This document shows, piece by piece, positions 15,742-25,456 of a stretch of DNA of 64,000 nt. The stretch comes from Psychrobacillus sp044762745. GTDB taxonomy: Bacteria > Bacillota > Bacilli > Bacillales_A > Planococcaceae. The stretch spans positions 168,523 through 232,522 of the forward strand of contig NZ_JBIWEX010000003.1 of NCBI RefSeq assembly GCF_044762745.1. Direction: 5' to 3'. A program made the position numbers and the translations under genes. Within the stretch, counting starts at the first letter, position 1, and each line of letters begins with the position of its first letter. The notes beneath the pieces were generated by a model. That model ran no database searches and was not told the origin of the DNA. It worked only from the letters and a program-made list of their open reading frames with translations.

Positions 15742-17052
15742 TTATATTGCTGTATTTTTCATAAAATTTCGAATTGTCGTTAGCGCTCTGTTCGCTAATT
15801 GTTCTGTTCTTGCCTTTTTATCTCTCACTTTAGGCTGTAATTCTGGGAATAAGCCAAAGTTTATATTCATAGGTTGGAAGTTCTTTGGGTCTGCTTCAGT
15901 TATATATCGCGCCATACTACCAAGTGCTGTTTCACTTGGGAATACGACTAACTCTTCCCCTTTTGCAAGTTTCGCCGCATTAATACCTGCGAGTAGCCCA
16001 CTACCAGCTGATTCTACATATCCTTCTACACCCGTCATTTGTCCAGCAAAGAAAATGTTTTGATTTGCTTTTAATTGATACGTCGGTTGTAACACATATG
16101 GCGAATTGATGAACGTATTACGATGCATTACACCATATCGAACGATTTCCACATTTTCAAGACCAGGTATTAACTTCAACACTTCTTTTTGTGGACCCCA
16201 TTTTAAATGCGTTTGGAATCCTACGATATTATAAAGTGTTCCAGCTGCATCATCTTGTCTAAGTTGTACAACCGCATATGGACGTTTGCCCGTTTTCGGA
16301 TCTTCTAGACCTACTGGCTTCATCGGTCCGAATAACAATGTTTTGCGACCACGCTCCGCCATTACTTCTACTGGCATACAGCCTTCAAAATAAATTTCTT
16401 TCTCAAATTCTTTTAAAGGCACTACTTCTGCTGCTACTAATGCATCATAGAAGCGATTGAACTCTTCTTCTGTCATCGGACAGTTTAAATAAGCCGCTTC
16501 CCCTTTATCATAACGGGATTTCAAATATACTTTGTCCATATCGATACTGTCTTTTTCCACAATTGGAGCAGCAGCATCGTAGAAGTATAAGTATTCTTGA
16601 CCTGTCATTTTTTGAACTTTTTCTGCAAGTGCTGGAGAAGTTAAAGGCCCTGTTGCGATAACCGTAATACCTTCTGGGATTTCCGTTACTTCTCCACTCA
16701 CAACTTCAATCAATGGATGATTGCGAATAGCCTCTGTCACTCTTCCAGCAAAATCATGTCGATCAACTGCAAGTGCACCACCAGCTGGTACACTACTATT
16801 ATCAGCGGACTCAATAATAAGGGAATCTAACATACGCATTTCTTCTTTAATAACGCCTACAGCATTCGTTAAATTATTTGCTCGAAGGGAATTGGAACAT
16901 ACTAGCTCCGCAAATTTATCTGTATGATGAGCTGGTGTTTGTTTTACAGGGCGCATTTCATAAAGACGCACTTTCACGCCTCTTTTTGCAATTTGCCAAG
17001 CTGCTTCACTTCCTGCAAGTCCTCCACCAATAACGTTTACAATTTCAGTCAT
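15742..17052 (-). CDS. trmFO: tRNA m5U54 methyltransferase TrmFO (folate/FAD)
   Basis: TrmFO makes ribothymidine at position 54 of tRNA using methylene-tetrahydrofolate and FADH2. The 436-residue protein has the N-terminal FAD-binding GGGLAGSEAAWQIAKRG (about 8-24) and the characteristic VCSNSLRANNLTNAVG and GYVESAGSGLLAGINAA motifs. The conserved cysteines of the family (LNCPMT and YFEGCMPVE) are visible. The usual topA-trmFO-xerC order of Bacillales is kept. Confidence 0.97.
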   Translation of the reverse strand: MTEIVNVIGGGLAGSEAAWQIAKRGVKVRLYEMRPVKQTPAHHTDKFAELVCSNSLRANNLTNAVGVIKEEMRMLDSLIIESADNSSVPAGGALAVDRHDFAGRVTEAIRNHPLIEVVSGEVTEIPEGITVIATGPLTSPALAEKVQKMTGQEYLYFYDAAAPIVEKDSIDMDKVYLKSRYDKGEAAYLNCPMTEEEFNRFYDALVAAEVVPLKEFEKEIYFEGCMPVEVMAERGRKTLLFGPMKPVGLEDPKTGKRPYAVVQLRQDDAAGTLYNIVGFQTHLKWGPQKEVLKLIPGLENVEIVRYGVMHRNTFINSPYVLQPTYQLKANQNIFFAGQMTGVEGYVESAGSGLLAGINAAKLAKGEELVVFPSETALGSMARYITEADPKNFQPMNINFGLFPELQPKVRDKKARTEQLANRALTTIRNFMKNTAI

Positions 17053-17069
17053 GTCGTATCCTTCTTTCT

Positions 17070-19145
17070 TTAACTCTGCGGATCTTCTTTATAGTCGCAA
17101 GAAACGCATTGTATTTGTATACCTTTTTTCAATTTCTTCTCTACTAGCATAGCATTACATTTAGGACATGGTCGATTGATAGGCTTGTCCCACGAAACAA
17201 AATCACATGTTGGGTATTGGTCACAGCCGTAAAACAATCGTTTTGTTTTACTTTTTCGTTCGACAATCTGCCCTTTTTTACAAGATGGACATGGCACGCC
17301 AATTTCCTTAATAATCGCTTTTGTATTTCTACAATCCGGAAAATTGCTACAAGCCATAAATTTACCATAGCGTCCTAATTTATATACCATGGGAGAACCA
17401 CAATTTTCACAGTCCTCTCCAGTAGGTTCATCTTTTATGACGATTTTTTCCATTTCAGCATCTGCATGCTCCACGTGTTTCGCAAAGTCTTGGTAGAAAC
17501 CATCAATTACTTCTACCCATTTCACTTGTCCTTCTTCGACACTATCTAAATCTTGTTCCATTTGAACAGTAAATTCAATATCCAAAATGTTCGGAAAAAA
17601 TTCTAATACGAGTTGATGGACAATCATTCCAAGTTCAGTAGGCACGAAACGTTTCGTTTCTAATGCAACATACCCTCTTTTTTGAATCGTATCGAGCGTC
17701 GGTGCGTAAGTGGATGGTCTACCTATCCCTAGCTCTTCTAGTGTTTTTACGAGTCTTGCTTCCGAATATCTTGGAGGCGGTTGCGTAAAATGCTGCTTCG
17801 GTTCAATGGATAAAGCACTTACTTTATCTCCGACCGCTAACACAGGTAAAAGTTTGTCTTTATCATCTGTTTGATCATCTGATCCTTCTACATACACTTT
17901 CATAAAACCAGGGAATTTTATTTGCGAACCATTTGCACGAAATACAGCTTCCCCGTTTTTCAAATCTACTGCAACTGTATCTAAAATGGCAGGAGCCATT
18001 TGACTGGCGATAAATCGTTCCCATATTAACTTGTACAAACGAAATAAGTCACGAGACAAAATTGCCTTCAACTCATTTGGTGTTCTTAAAACACTTGTAG
18101 GACGTACTGCTTCATGGGCATCTTGTGCTTTTTTTGACTGTTTTTCTGCTTTTTTCGTTGCAATAAACTCTGAACCGTATTCTTGTGTTATGAATTCTTG
18201 TGCATCTGCTTTTGCAGTTTCCGAAATTCGCGTAGAGTCTGTTCGCATGTAAGTAATTAGACCGACAGTACCTTCTTTTTTACCAAGATCAATACCTTCG
18301 TATAATTGTTGCGCAAGCATCATCGTTTTTCTAGCTCTAAAGTTGAGCTTGCGAGCCGCTTCTTGTTGAAGGGATGAAGTCGTAAAAGAAGGCGCGGGAT
18401 TTCTTTTGCGCTCTTTTTTCACTACGTTCGTTACTTCGAATTTTTTGCCCTTCATCACATTTAAAATTGCTTTTACTTCTTGCTCATTTGACAGCTTTAC
18501 TTTTTCTTTTTCCGTACCGTAATAAAGTGCATCAAATGCTTTCTTATCTTTTTCGAATTGCCCTTCAATCGTCCAGTACTCCTCAGGGACAAAATTATTA
18601 ATTTCGTTTTCGCGGTCAATGATCAAACGAAGTGCAACGGATTGAACACGGCCTGCCGAAAGACCTTTTTTGACTTTCTTCCATAGTATAGGGCTAATAT
18701 TGTAACCTACGAGGCGATCCAAAATTCTTCTTGCTTGCTGTGCATCTACTAAATCCATATTAATCGGTCTAGGATGCTTAAAAGATTCTAGAATGGCATC
18801 TTTTGTAATTTCATTAAATACAACACGACAATCAGATTCAATATCAACATTTAATGAGTTAGCTAAATGCCATGCAATCGCTTCCCCTTCTCTGTCGGGG
18901 TCAGCTGCGAGATATACTTTCTTCGCTTTTTTTGCCGCTTTTTTTAAATCTTGTAATATGGGACCTTTTCCACGTATCGTAATATATTTTGGCTCATAGT
19001 CATTTTCCACATCGACACCCATTTGACTTCTAGGTAAATCGCGTACATGACCGACTGATGCTTTTACTTTATATTTTTTTCCAAGGTATCGCTCAATCGT
19101 TTTTGCTTTTGCTGGCGATTCTACTATAACTAAATAATCCGACAT
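17070..19145 (-). CDS. topA: DNA topoisomerase I
   Basis: Type IA topoisomerase that relaxes negative supercoils. The 691-residue protein has the Toprim domain with ADPDREGEAIAW (DxDxE at about 82-86) and the active-site Tyr at about 299 in GLITYMRTDSTRIS. Three C-terminal zinc ribbons follow: CENCGSPM...CSNFPDC, CPSCKKG...CDQYPTC and CPKCNAM...CVSCDYK. GGAGG lies before the ATG. The 122-base gap to dprA may contain its own promoter, but I see no convincing boxes. Confidence 0.98.
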   Translation of the reverse strand: MSDYLVIVESPAKAKTIERYLGKKYKVKASVGHVRDLPRSQMGVDVENDYEPKYITIRGKGPILQDLKKAAKKAKKVYLAADPDREGEAIAWHLANSLNVDIESDCRVVFNEITKDAILESFKHPRPINMDLVDAQQARRILDRLVGYNISPILWKKVKKGLSAGRVQSVALRLIIDRENEINNFVPEEYWTIEGQFEKDKKAFDALYYGTEKEKVKLSNEQEVKAILNVMKGKKFEVTNVVKKERKRNPAPSFTTSSLQQEAARKLNFRARKTMMLAQQLYEGIDLGKKEGTVGLITYMRTDSTRISETAKADAQEFITQEYGSEFIATKKAEKQSKKAQDAHEAVRPTSVLRTPNELKAILSRDLFRLYKLIWERFIASQMAPAILDTVAVDLKNGEAVFRANGSQIKFPGFMKVYVEGSDDQTDDKDKLLPVLAVGDKVSALSIEPKQHFTQPPPRYSEARLVKTLEELGIGRPSTYAPTLDTIQKRGYVALETKRFVPTELGMIVHQLVLEFFPNILDIEFTVQMEQDLDSVEEGQVKWVEVIDGFYQDFAKHVEHADAEMEKIVIKDEPTGEDCENCGSPMVYKLGRYGKFMACSNFPDCRNTKAIIKEIGVPCPSCKKGQIVERKSKTKRLFYGCDQYPTCDFVSWDKPINRPCPKCNAMLVEKKLKKGIQIQCVSCDYKEDPQS

Positions 19146-19267
19146 AAATGTGCCTCCTTATAGAAGGTAACTCGCTTTATTCTACAAAACAAATACCTGT
19201 TGCAAAATGTATAACAGTTTCTTAATAAATGCAAGACTTTTCATTTTTAAATTATTTTATTCGTTTG

Positions 19268-20149
19268 TTATTTTAGTAATTCTTCTAGTATTTGATGTCC
19301 ATCCCAAACAGGCTTCGCGCCTTCTAGTATAAGGAGATGCGGGCCTGCAGAAAGGGGGGAAAAGATAGACCCTGGAATCGCAAATATTTCTTTTCCGTTT
19401 TCAAGTGCATGTTCCATTGTCGAAACTGTACCACTTTTTGCTTTTGCTTCTGTAATAACGACACCTTGTGACAATCCACTAATGATTCGATTTCGCATAG
19501 GAAAATTCCACTTTTTTGGTGTTATATACGGAGGATATTCTGTTACTAATAACTGATTTATCGACATTTTATGCGCTAGGTCTACGTTTTGTTTTGGATA
19601 CATATGAAAAAATCCAGTACCTAATACAGCAATTGTTTTTCCACCATATCGCATCGTAATTTCATGTGCTAATGTATCGGCACCTTTCGCTAGTCCACTA
19701 ACGATGACATAGTTTTTTTCTATTAATGGAGGTAAAATTTTTTCAATACTACTTTTAGAGTATTCGGACGCTTCTCTTGAACCAATAATTGCAAGTTTCT
19801 TATCATTTTGCAGTAAATTTACATCACCTTTTACATATAATACTGCTGGCGGATCATACAAGTTTAATAGATTCGATGGGTAAATGGGATTAGTGTAAAT
19901 AATGGGGGATATGGTATGTTTTTCATACATTTGTAGAAGTGGGATTTCGACAATTTTTTGGTACATTTGTTGTAAATTTATCGCGCGTTTTTGCGAAATT
20001 CTACAAATATTTGCAAGCTTTTGAGTCTCCATTTTGTCTAATTGAGTTAATTGTGGGTCATACTCAAGTAGAGGATTTAGCTTGTTTAAAGGAACTGGAA
20101 ATACATAATGCAAAGCTAAAAATCGTTTAATGAATGTTTCATCTCTCAT
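19268..20149 (-). CDS. dprA: DNA-processing protein DprA/Smf
   Basis: DprA binds incoming single-stranded DNA during natural transformation and loads RecA. The 293-residue product has the Rossmann-like DNA_processg domain, with LAIIGSREASEYSKSSIEKI and SGLAKGADTLAHEITMRYGGKTIAVLGTG-like motifs at about 125-190. A further conserved part, MRNRIISGLSQGVVITEAKAKSGT, follows. I chose the ATG at 20149 because GGAGGG is six bases upstream; the longer start at 20194 reaches into the sucD terminator. It indicates competence potential, which does not itself prove transformability. Confidence 0.95.
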   Translation of the reverse strand: MRDETFIKRFLALHYVFPVPLNKLNPLLEYDPQLTQLDKMETQKLANICRISQKRAINLQQMYQKIVEIPLLQMYEKHTISPIIYTNPIYPSNLLNLYDPPAVLYVKGDVNLLQNDKKLAIIGSREASEYSKSSIEKILPPLIEKNYVIVSGLAKGADTLAHEITMRYGGKTIAVLGTGFFHMYPKQNVDLAHKMSINQLLVTEYPPYITPKKWNFPMRNRIISGLSQGVVITEAKAKSGTVSTMEHALENGKEIFAIPGSIFSPLSAGPHLLILEGAKPVWDGHQILEELLK

Positions 20150-20162
20150 TTCTGCCCTCCTA

Positions 20163-20200
20163 TAAAAATAGTACGGTAGCATCATTCGATGCACCGTACT
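20163..20200 (-). terminator. Terminator after sucD
   Basis: AGTACGGT and GCATC pair with GATGC and ACCGTACT (13 bp, one bulged A) around ATTC or its complement, with ATTTTTAT following on the minus strand. It starts within eight bases of the sucD stop. Confidence 0.85.
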
Positions 20201-20207
20201 ACTAATA

Positions 20208-21110
20208 TTAATGTGTTTTACAAGCGTCGTAAAGTCCTGCTTCTTTTATTGCTTCTATTAAAGTTTCACCAATTACAGATGGAGTTGCAGCAACTTTCAT
20301 TCCTGCATCTTTCATCGCTTGGATTTTTCCTTCTGCAGTACCTTGGCCACCAGAGATAATTGCTCCAGCATGTCCCATACGTTTTCCTTCAGGAGCTGTT
20401 TGACCACCAATAAATCCTACAACTGGTTTTTTCATGTTTGCTTTAATCCATGCTGCTGCTTCTTCTTCTGCAGTACCACCGATCTCACCAATCATTACAA
20501 CTGCATACGTTTCTTCATCTTCATTGAATGCAGTTAATGCATCGATAAAGTTTGTTCCGTTTACAGGATCTCCACCAATACCTACAGCTGTTGTTTGACC
20601 GATACCAGCTTGTGTTAACTGATGAACTGCTTCATACGTTAATGTACCAGAACGTGATACAACGCCTACATGACCTTTTGTATGAATATATCCTGGCATA
20701 ATACCGATTTTACATTCGTCTGCCGTAATAACACCTGGGCAGTTTGGTCCTACTAGACGAGTTTTCTTGCCTTCCATATAACGTTTTACGTTTACCATGT
20801 CAAGCACTGGGATATGTTCTGTAATACAGATTGTCATATCTAGATCGGCATCTACCGCCTCCATAATCGCATCAGCAGCAAATGGAGCTGGTACATAAAT
20901 TACGGAAACGTTCGCACCAGTAGCTTTTACAGCATCTTCTACTGTATTGAAAACTGGAACGCCTTCTACTTCTGTACCACCTTTACCAGGTGTAACCCCA
21001 GCAACGATTTTCGTACCGTATTCAAGCATTTGTTTTGTATGGAAAAGAGCAGTTGAGCCCGTAATTCCTTGAACGATTACTTTCGTATCTTTATTAATAT
21101 ATACGCCCAC
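20208..21110 (-). CDS. sucD: Succinyl-CoA ligase alpha subunit
   Basis: Alpha subunit of the TCA-cycle enzyme that converts succinyl-CoA to succinate with nucleotide phosphorylation. The 300-residue protein has the CoA-binding Rossmann motif GITGSTALFHTKQMLEYG and VGPNCPGVI. The phosphorylated His is at about 247 in KRMGHAGAIISGGQGTA. It lies 18 bases after sucC, and the pair is followed by a strong terminator. Confidence 0.98.
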   Translation of the reverse strand: MGVYINKDTKVIVQGITGSTALFHTKQMLEYGTKIVAGVTPGKGGTEVEGVPVFNTVEDAVKATGANVSVIYVPAPFAADAIMEAVDADLDMTICITEHIPVLDMVNVKRYMEGKKTRLVGPNCPGVITADECKIGIMPGYIHTKGHVGVVSRSGTLTYEAVHQLTQAGIGQTTAVGIGGDPVNGTNFIDALTAFNEDEETYAVVMIGEIGGTAEEEAAAWIKANMKKPVVGFIGGQTAPEGKRMGHAGAIISGGQGTAEGKIQAMKDAGMKVAATPSVIGETLIEAIKEAGLYDACKTH

Positions 21111-21128
21111 AATATGTCCCTGCCTTTC

Positions 21129-22289
21129 TTATCCTACAAGATTAACGATTTTTTGAGCACCGTCTGCCATTGAGTCAGCAGCGATTATATTTAAGCCGGA
21201 TTCATTTAATAATTTTTTACCTAAATCGACATTTGTACCTTCTAAACGAACTACTAATGGCACAGAAAGTCCTACTTCTTTCGCAGCAATAATAACACCT
21301 TCTGCGATAACGTCACATTTCATAATACCACCGAAGATATTTACGAAAATACCTTTTACGTTTGCATCAGAAAGGATGATTTTGAATGCTTCTGTAACTT
21401 TTTCAGCTGTAGCACCGCCCCCAACGTCCAGGAAGTTTGCGGGTGAACCGCCGTAATAGCTGATCGTATCCATCGTAGCCATTGCAAGACCTGCTCCATT
21501 AACCATACAACCAATATTTCCATCTAATGAAATATAGCTTAAGTCATATTTAGAAGCTTCGATTTCTTTTGCATCTTCTTCATCAAAATCACGCATTTCT
21601 AAAATATCGCTATGGCGATATAAAGCGTTTGCATCGAAGTTGAATTTTGCATCAAGCGCTAATACATTGTCATCCGCAGTTACTACTAACGGGTTGATCT
21701 CAACGATTGAAGCATCTTTTTCTTTATACACTTGGTATAAGCCAAGCATAAATTTAGCTGCTTTATTAACAAGTTTTGCTGGAATATTCATATTAAAAGC
21801 CATGCGACGAGCTTGGAAACCTGTTAAACCTACAACAGGGTCAATCTCTTCATAGAAAAGCTTTTCCGGTGTATTTGCAGCTACTTCCTCGATATCCATA
21901 CCGCCCTCTTCAGAGCCCATCAATGTTACACGAGAAGTTGCACGGTCTAGTACTAAACCTACATAATACTCCTTCTTAATATCGCTACCTTCTTCGATTA
22001 GTAAACGTTTAATTTCTTTACCTTCCGGACCTGTTTGGTGTGTTACTAACACTTTCCCTAAAAGTTCCTTCGCGTATTCACGTACTTCATCTAAATTTTT
22101 TGCGATTTTTACTCCACCAGCTTTACCACGACCACCTGCGTGGATTTGAGCTTTCACAACAATAACGCTTGAGCCTAACTCTTTTGCCGCTTTTACTGCC
22201 TCTTCAGGTGAAAAAGCAACAATTCCGTTTGAAACTGCTACGCCATATTGTCTGAGGAGTTGTTTCCCTTGATATTCATGGATATTCAT
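21129..22289 (-). CDS. sucC: Succinyl-CoA ligase beta subunit
   Basis: Beta subunit carrying the ATP-grasp nucleotide site. The 386-residue protein starts MNIHEYQGKQLLRQYGV and has KAQIHAGGRGKAGGVK, the ATP-grasp region and the GGATAEKVTEAFKIIL and NIFGGIMKCDVIAEG segments of the CoA/phosphohistidine interface. The ATG at 22289 has GGAGG upstream; the longer reading frame to 22307 has no support. Probable first gene of a sucC-sucD transcript. Confidence 0.97.
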   Translation of the reverse strand: MNIHEYQGKQLLRQYGVAVSNGIVAFSPEEAVKAAKELGSSVIVVKAQIHAGGRGKAGGVKIAKNLDEVREYAKELLGKVLVTHQTGPEGKEIKRLLIEEGSDIKKEYYVGLVLDRATSRVTLMGSEEGGMDIEEVAANTPEKLFYEEIDPVVGLTGFQARRMAFNMNIPAKLVNKAAKFMLGLYQVYKEKDASIVEINPLVVTADDNVLALDAKFNFDANALYRHSDILEMRDFDEEDAKEIEASKYDLSYISLDGNIGCMVNGAGLAMATMDTISYYGGSPANFLDVGGGATAEKVTEAFKIILSDANVKGIFVNIFGGIMKCDVIAEGVIIAAKEVGLSVPLVVRLEGTNVDLGKKLLNESGLNIIAADSMADGAQKIVNLVG

Positions 22290-22339
22290 CTTGCATCCTC
22301 CAATCAAACTTGTGTCAAGTAATATACTACCTTTTCATT

Positions 22340-22368
22340 GTATTAAAACTGTCACAACTTGTCCACAA
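22340..22368 (-). promoter_or_regulatory. Candidate sigma-A promoter of sucCD
   Basis: On the minus strand TTGTGG (22368-22363) is separated by 17 bp from TAATAC (22345-22340), about 50 bases upstream of the sucC start. Box quality is moderate. Confidence 0.4.
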
Positions 22369-22420
22369 AAGTCTAGTATTTATATAATTTATCGAATATT
22401 CCAATTTCATAACGGAAGAA

Positions 22421-22714
22421 TTAGAATGGTAGATTGCTTTTTCCTTTTTCCTGATCAACTTTATAAATAAAAGCAAACACCTCTGCCACCGCTTGATATA
22501 ACTCCTCCGGGATGGACTGATTAATATCAAGCTGACCAAGAAGTCCTACTAAACTTGCATCTTGTTGAATAGGTACATCATGTTCTTTTGCTTTTGCTAA
22601 TATATTTTCGGCAATTTTTCCTTTTCCTTTTGCAACTACAGTCGGCGCATCCACAACACCAGGTTTATACGTTAGTGCAATCGCTTCTTTTCGGACTTGT
22701 TTCTCTTCTGTCAT
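22421..22714 (-). CDS. ylqH: Free-standing FlhB C-terminal domain protein (YlqH-like)
   Basis: The 97-residue product resembles only the cytoplasmic C-terminal domain of FlhB/YscU export-switch proteins (RKEAIALTYKPGVVDAPTVVAKGKGKIAENILAKAKEHDVPI, then LVGLLGQLDINQSIPEELYQAVAEVFAFIY). The self-cleaving NPTH motif is replaced by DAPTVV, and there is no membrane part, so it cannot autocleave in the FlhB manner. The B. subtilis counterpart is ylqH, function unknown. It overlaps the FliK-like gene upstream by four bases, so the two are co-expressed. Confidence 0.85.
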   Translation of the reverse strand: MTEEKQVRKEAIALTYKPGVVDAPTVVAKGKGKIAENILAKAKEHDVPIQQDASLVGLLGQLDINQSIPEELYQAVAEVFAFIYKVDQEKGKSNLPF

Positions 22715-24558
22715 ATGCGTATATCCACTCCTTGCGATTCCTTCGAAGCTACTTTTGACTGGAAATTTGATGCAAGTTTTTGTTCTTCAAATGTTTTCAC
22801 AAATAAACCAGATAATGTGTATCCAACTGCTATTAACCCATCTTTTAGAGTCGTTTTAAATGCATTGGCGATCTGCTGCAATTGCGCGTCATCGTTGTAC
22901 ACAGTGATTGTTACTATTCTATTTTGCACTTGCATATCCACTATTGTTTCATCTAGCGTCTCTAAATTTAAATAAAACATAATTCTCGCAAAATCGGAAT
23001 CTATTTTACCGTCTTCTTTCATCCGACCTTTCCACTCAAGCGTCGCATCCATTTTCTTCCCTAGAAATTCTAGCGGCACTTGCATAAGCAGTTGATGTTG
23101 AGGTCCGTTTTCACCCGACAAAATTTGCAAACCATTCATTCGTCCAAGTAACCCCTCTGCACTATCTCTTAGTGATGCAGAAATACTGTGATGTTGTATC
23201 AGTTCGACTAATTGAGGCTTTAACTGGAGCGCAATATTTCTTATTTCTTCCGTGTTATTTCCTAGTTTTGCTTCATAACTAAATCCTAGTGATTTTAATA
23301 CTTCTTTCATCGCATGTTCAAACGCTTTTCCATCCAATTGGTTTAATACAGACTGCTCTGACTGAGTGATTAACTGCGAGTTTAAACTATTAGGGCTACT
23401 TTTTACTGTTGTAATTACTTGTTGTAATACTTGGCTAATACTTTCTACTGTTTGTCCTTTTCCAAGTAGTGTCACTAAATGCTCTTTAGCGGTTAAACGA
23501 TTTGTATCTTCCCTGAAAATGGCCTGTTGACTTTGTTCTGCAAATATTTTAACAAGCGCATTATGGATTGGTTGGAGTTGACTATTTTCTTTTAACAAAG
23601 GCAACACTTGTTCTTTTTGCCCTACTGTCAATAATGGTTGTGCATTTATCCAGTTACTCAATTGTTCCACTATTACCCCTTTTTCAATTGGAGCAGCTTG
23701 TGCCAATTGTGCCATCCATTGACCCGCTGAATTAAGTAACGACTGCTGACTAACTAGAGGTGTAGGGGTCGATAAAGAGGCCGCTGCTGGTAATACTGCC
23801 ACTTCTTTTAATGCTTGCAAAATAGGTAATCTTGTCGAAACACTTGTTTGCTGATTTTGAAGTATCTCTATTTGCTTTCCCAAAACCGCACCTGCAGCTG
23901 GTAAACGAAAAGGCTCTGCAATTTTTTGTAAGTTTTGCAGCACATCATTTTTTAAAGTTTGCGAAATAGTCGAATCTTGTTGTAATACTAATTTAAAATT
24001 ATTTATTGATGACTGCAAGCCATCCGTGGATTTCCCGCTTATGACTGCTTCCAAAAGGTTTTGTGTGAGAGGCAACTGTAACTCTGTCATTTTTTGAATA
24101 GCCTCTAACCCCACTTTTAGCGAGACTCCTGGTGGCAACTGTTTTAGCAGCTGCTCTGCTTGTACTAGTATATCTTTCGAAATGGGTAATTGTTCTTTTA
24201 AGAAAAACTGGATAACTGCTTGCATTTCACTCGTTCTCGTCAAATTCATAGCCTGTATTAATTGGGTCGCTTGTTGTGCGAAAGTATTGCCGCCTGTTAA
24301 TGGACCAGTCACTACTTTTAATTGAATTTCTGGAGACGCATTCGTTACTTGAAAAAAGTGTGCGTCTCCCGCTTTTAAAGGTGTTTCCAGTTTTGCGATG
24401 ACTTTCTGATTGCCTATTTGCACTTCTGCGGTTTGGTTAGGATATAGTTTTTTTATCACTCCGTGTACTACTTGTCCTTCTTTCATCGGCATTTGTTTAC
24501 TAGTTGTAACAACTTTAGATGACTGTGCTACAATAGATGAAAAAGATGTAGAAGTCAT
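22711..24558 (-). CDS. ylqG: FliK-like hook-length-control-domain protein (YlqG-like)
   Basis: A 615-residue protein with a long Gln/Leu-rich variable body and no signal peptide. The C-terminal region (about 500-600) resembles a Flg_hook domain: PLEFLGKKMDATLEWKGRM, then RIMFYLNLETLDETIVDMQV and a helix-strand end LKDGLIAVGYTLSGLFVKTF. The location matches ylqG of B. subtilis, which is uncharacterised. Pairing with an FlhB-C homologue directly downstream mirrors the FliK-FlhB partnership. Function is unknown; a role in export switching is only a guess from this pairing. GAGGTG precedes the ATG. Confidence 0.75.
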   Translation of the reverse strand: MTSTSFSSIVAQSSKVVTTSKQMPMKEGQVVHGVIKKLYPNQTAEVQIGNQKVIAKLETPLKAGDAHFFQVTNASPEIQLKVVTGPLTGGNTFAQQATQLIQAMNLTRTSEMQAVIQFFLKEQLPISKDILVQAEQLLKQLPPGVSLKVGLEAIQKMTELQLPLTQNLLEAVISGKSTDGLQSSINNFKLVLQQDSTISQTLKNDVLQNLQKIAEPFRLPAAGAVLGKQIEILQNQQTSVSTRLPILQALKEVAVLPAAASLSTPTPLVSQQSLLNSAGQWMAQLAQAAPIEKGVIVEQLSNWINAQPLLTVGQKEQVLPLLKENSQLQPIHNALVKIFAEQSQQAIFREDTNRLTAKEHLVTLLGKGQTVESISQVLQQVITTVKSSPNSLNSQLITQSEQSVLNQLDGKAFEHAMKEVLKSLGFSYEAKLGNNTEEIRNIALQLKPQLVELIQHHSISASLRDSAEGLLGRMNGLQILSGENGPQHQLLMQVPLEFLGKKMDATLEWKGRMKEDGKIDSDFARIMFYLNLETLDETIVDMQVQNRIVTITVYNDDAQLQQIANAFKTTLKDGLIAVGYTLSGLFVKTFEEQKLASNFQSKVASKESQGVDIRI

Positions 24559-24567
24559 ATATTCACC

Positions 24568-25341
24568 TCATTTTTTTAAAATGGACTTAATCGGTTCAAA
24601 CGTTTTTCGATGATGTTCAGTAGGTCCGTATTTCTCTATCCGTTCAACATGCTCTTTTGTCCCGTATCCAGCATGTTTATTGAATAAATACTGTGGATAT
24701 TTTTCGTGTAATTGATCCATGTATTCATCGCGAGCTGTTTTAGCAAGTATCGATGCCGCGGCAATTACTAAGCTTTGTGCATCCCCTTTTATAATAGAGT
24801 GCGTTTGTATATCAATCGGTAACTTCATCGCATCTACTAGCACAATGGAAGGTCGTTTATGTAATTGTAAAACCGATTCTGTCATAGATTGCTTTGTTGC
24901 TTCGTAAATATTTAGCTCATCAATTTTTTCGACGGTCTGAAAATGAATGAAATAGCTTATCGCATTGTTTTTAATTTTTATAGCTAGTTCATTTCGCTTT
25001 TCCTTTGAAAGCTGCTTGGAATCGTTTAAGCCAATTAGATCTTCTGCATCATTATTTAATATGACTGCCGCTGTCACTACAGGTCCCGCTAAAGGTCCTC
25101 TTCCCGCTTCATCGACTCCAGCCACAAGCTCATTTTCGTTTGCACAATAACTTCGATCGAATAATACTTTCGCTTCATGTGCTTGTTTTTCCACTAATAT
25201 CATTTGCTGTTTTCTGTTCCAACTTTTCAATAGTTTTTGTGCACCAATTCTAGTGTCATTTTCTAATTCTTGTATCCAAGTTTCTGAACCAGTTGCTACT
25301 TCTAGTTTTTCTTTTATTTCTTTCAAACTTAACATTTTCAC
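24568..25341 (-). CDS. rnhB: Ribonuclease HII
   Basis: RNase HII removes ribonucleotides from DNA and RNA in RNA-DNA hybrids. The 257-residue protein has a Bacillus-type N-terminal extension (about 1-70) and the catalytic GVDEAGRGPLAGPVVTAAVIL (about 74-94, Asp-Glu). It also has LNDSKQLSKEKR, IVLVDAMKLPID with the third acidic residue, and AGYGTKEHVERIEKYGPTEHHRKTF. The start is uncertain: GTG at 25341 or ATG at 25335, neither with a strong Shine-Dalgarno site. Confidence 0.95.
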   Translation of the reverse strand: MKMLSLKEIKEKLEVATGSETWIQELENDTRIGAQKLLKSWNRKQQMILVEKQAHEAKVLFDRSYCANENELVAGVDEAGRGPLAGPVVTAAVILNNDAEDLIGLNDSKQLSKEKRNELAIKIKNNAISYFIHFQTVEKIDELNIYEATKQSMTESVLQLHKRPSIVLVDAMKLPIDIQTHSIIKGDAQSLVIAAASILAKTARDEYMDQLHEKYPQYLFNKHAGYGTKEHVERIEKYGPTEHHRKTFEPIKSILKK

Positions 25342-25456
25342 ATCTACTTTCTCTTGCTTATTATTCTGTATCGGTCATTTTTCTGTATAATTAAAAAGCG
25401 CTTGCATACTTTCATTTTTTTTCTAACTATATGAATCTATAATTCATATTGTAGAG

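Noticed and set aside
22327..22539. 70-codon minus-strand frame overlapping the end of the FlhB-C gene
   Set aside because: It is a shadow of the 22421-22714 gene in another frame and covers the sucC promoter region. No Shine-Dalgarno site or recognisable product.
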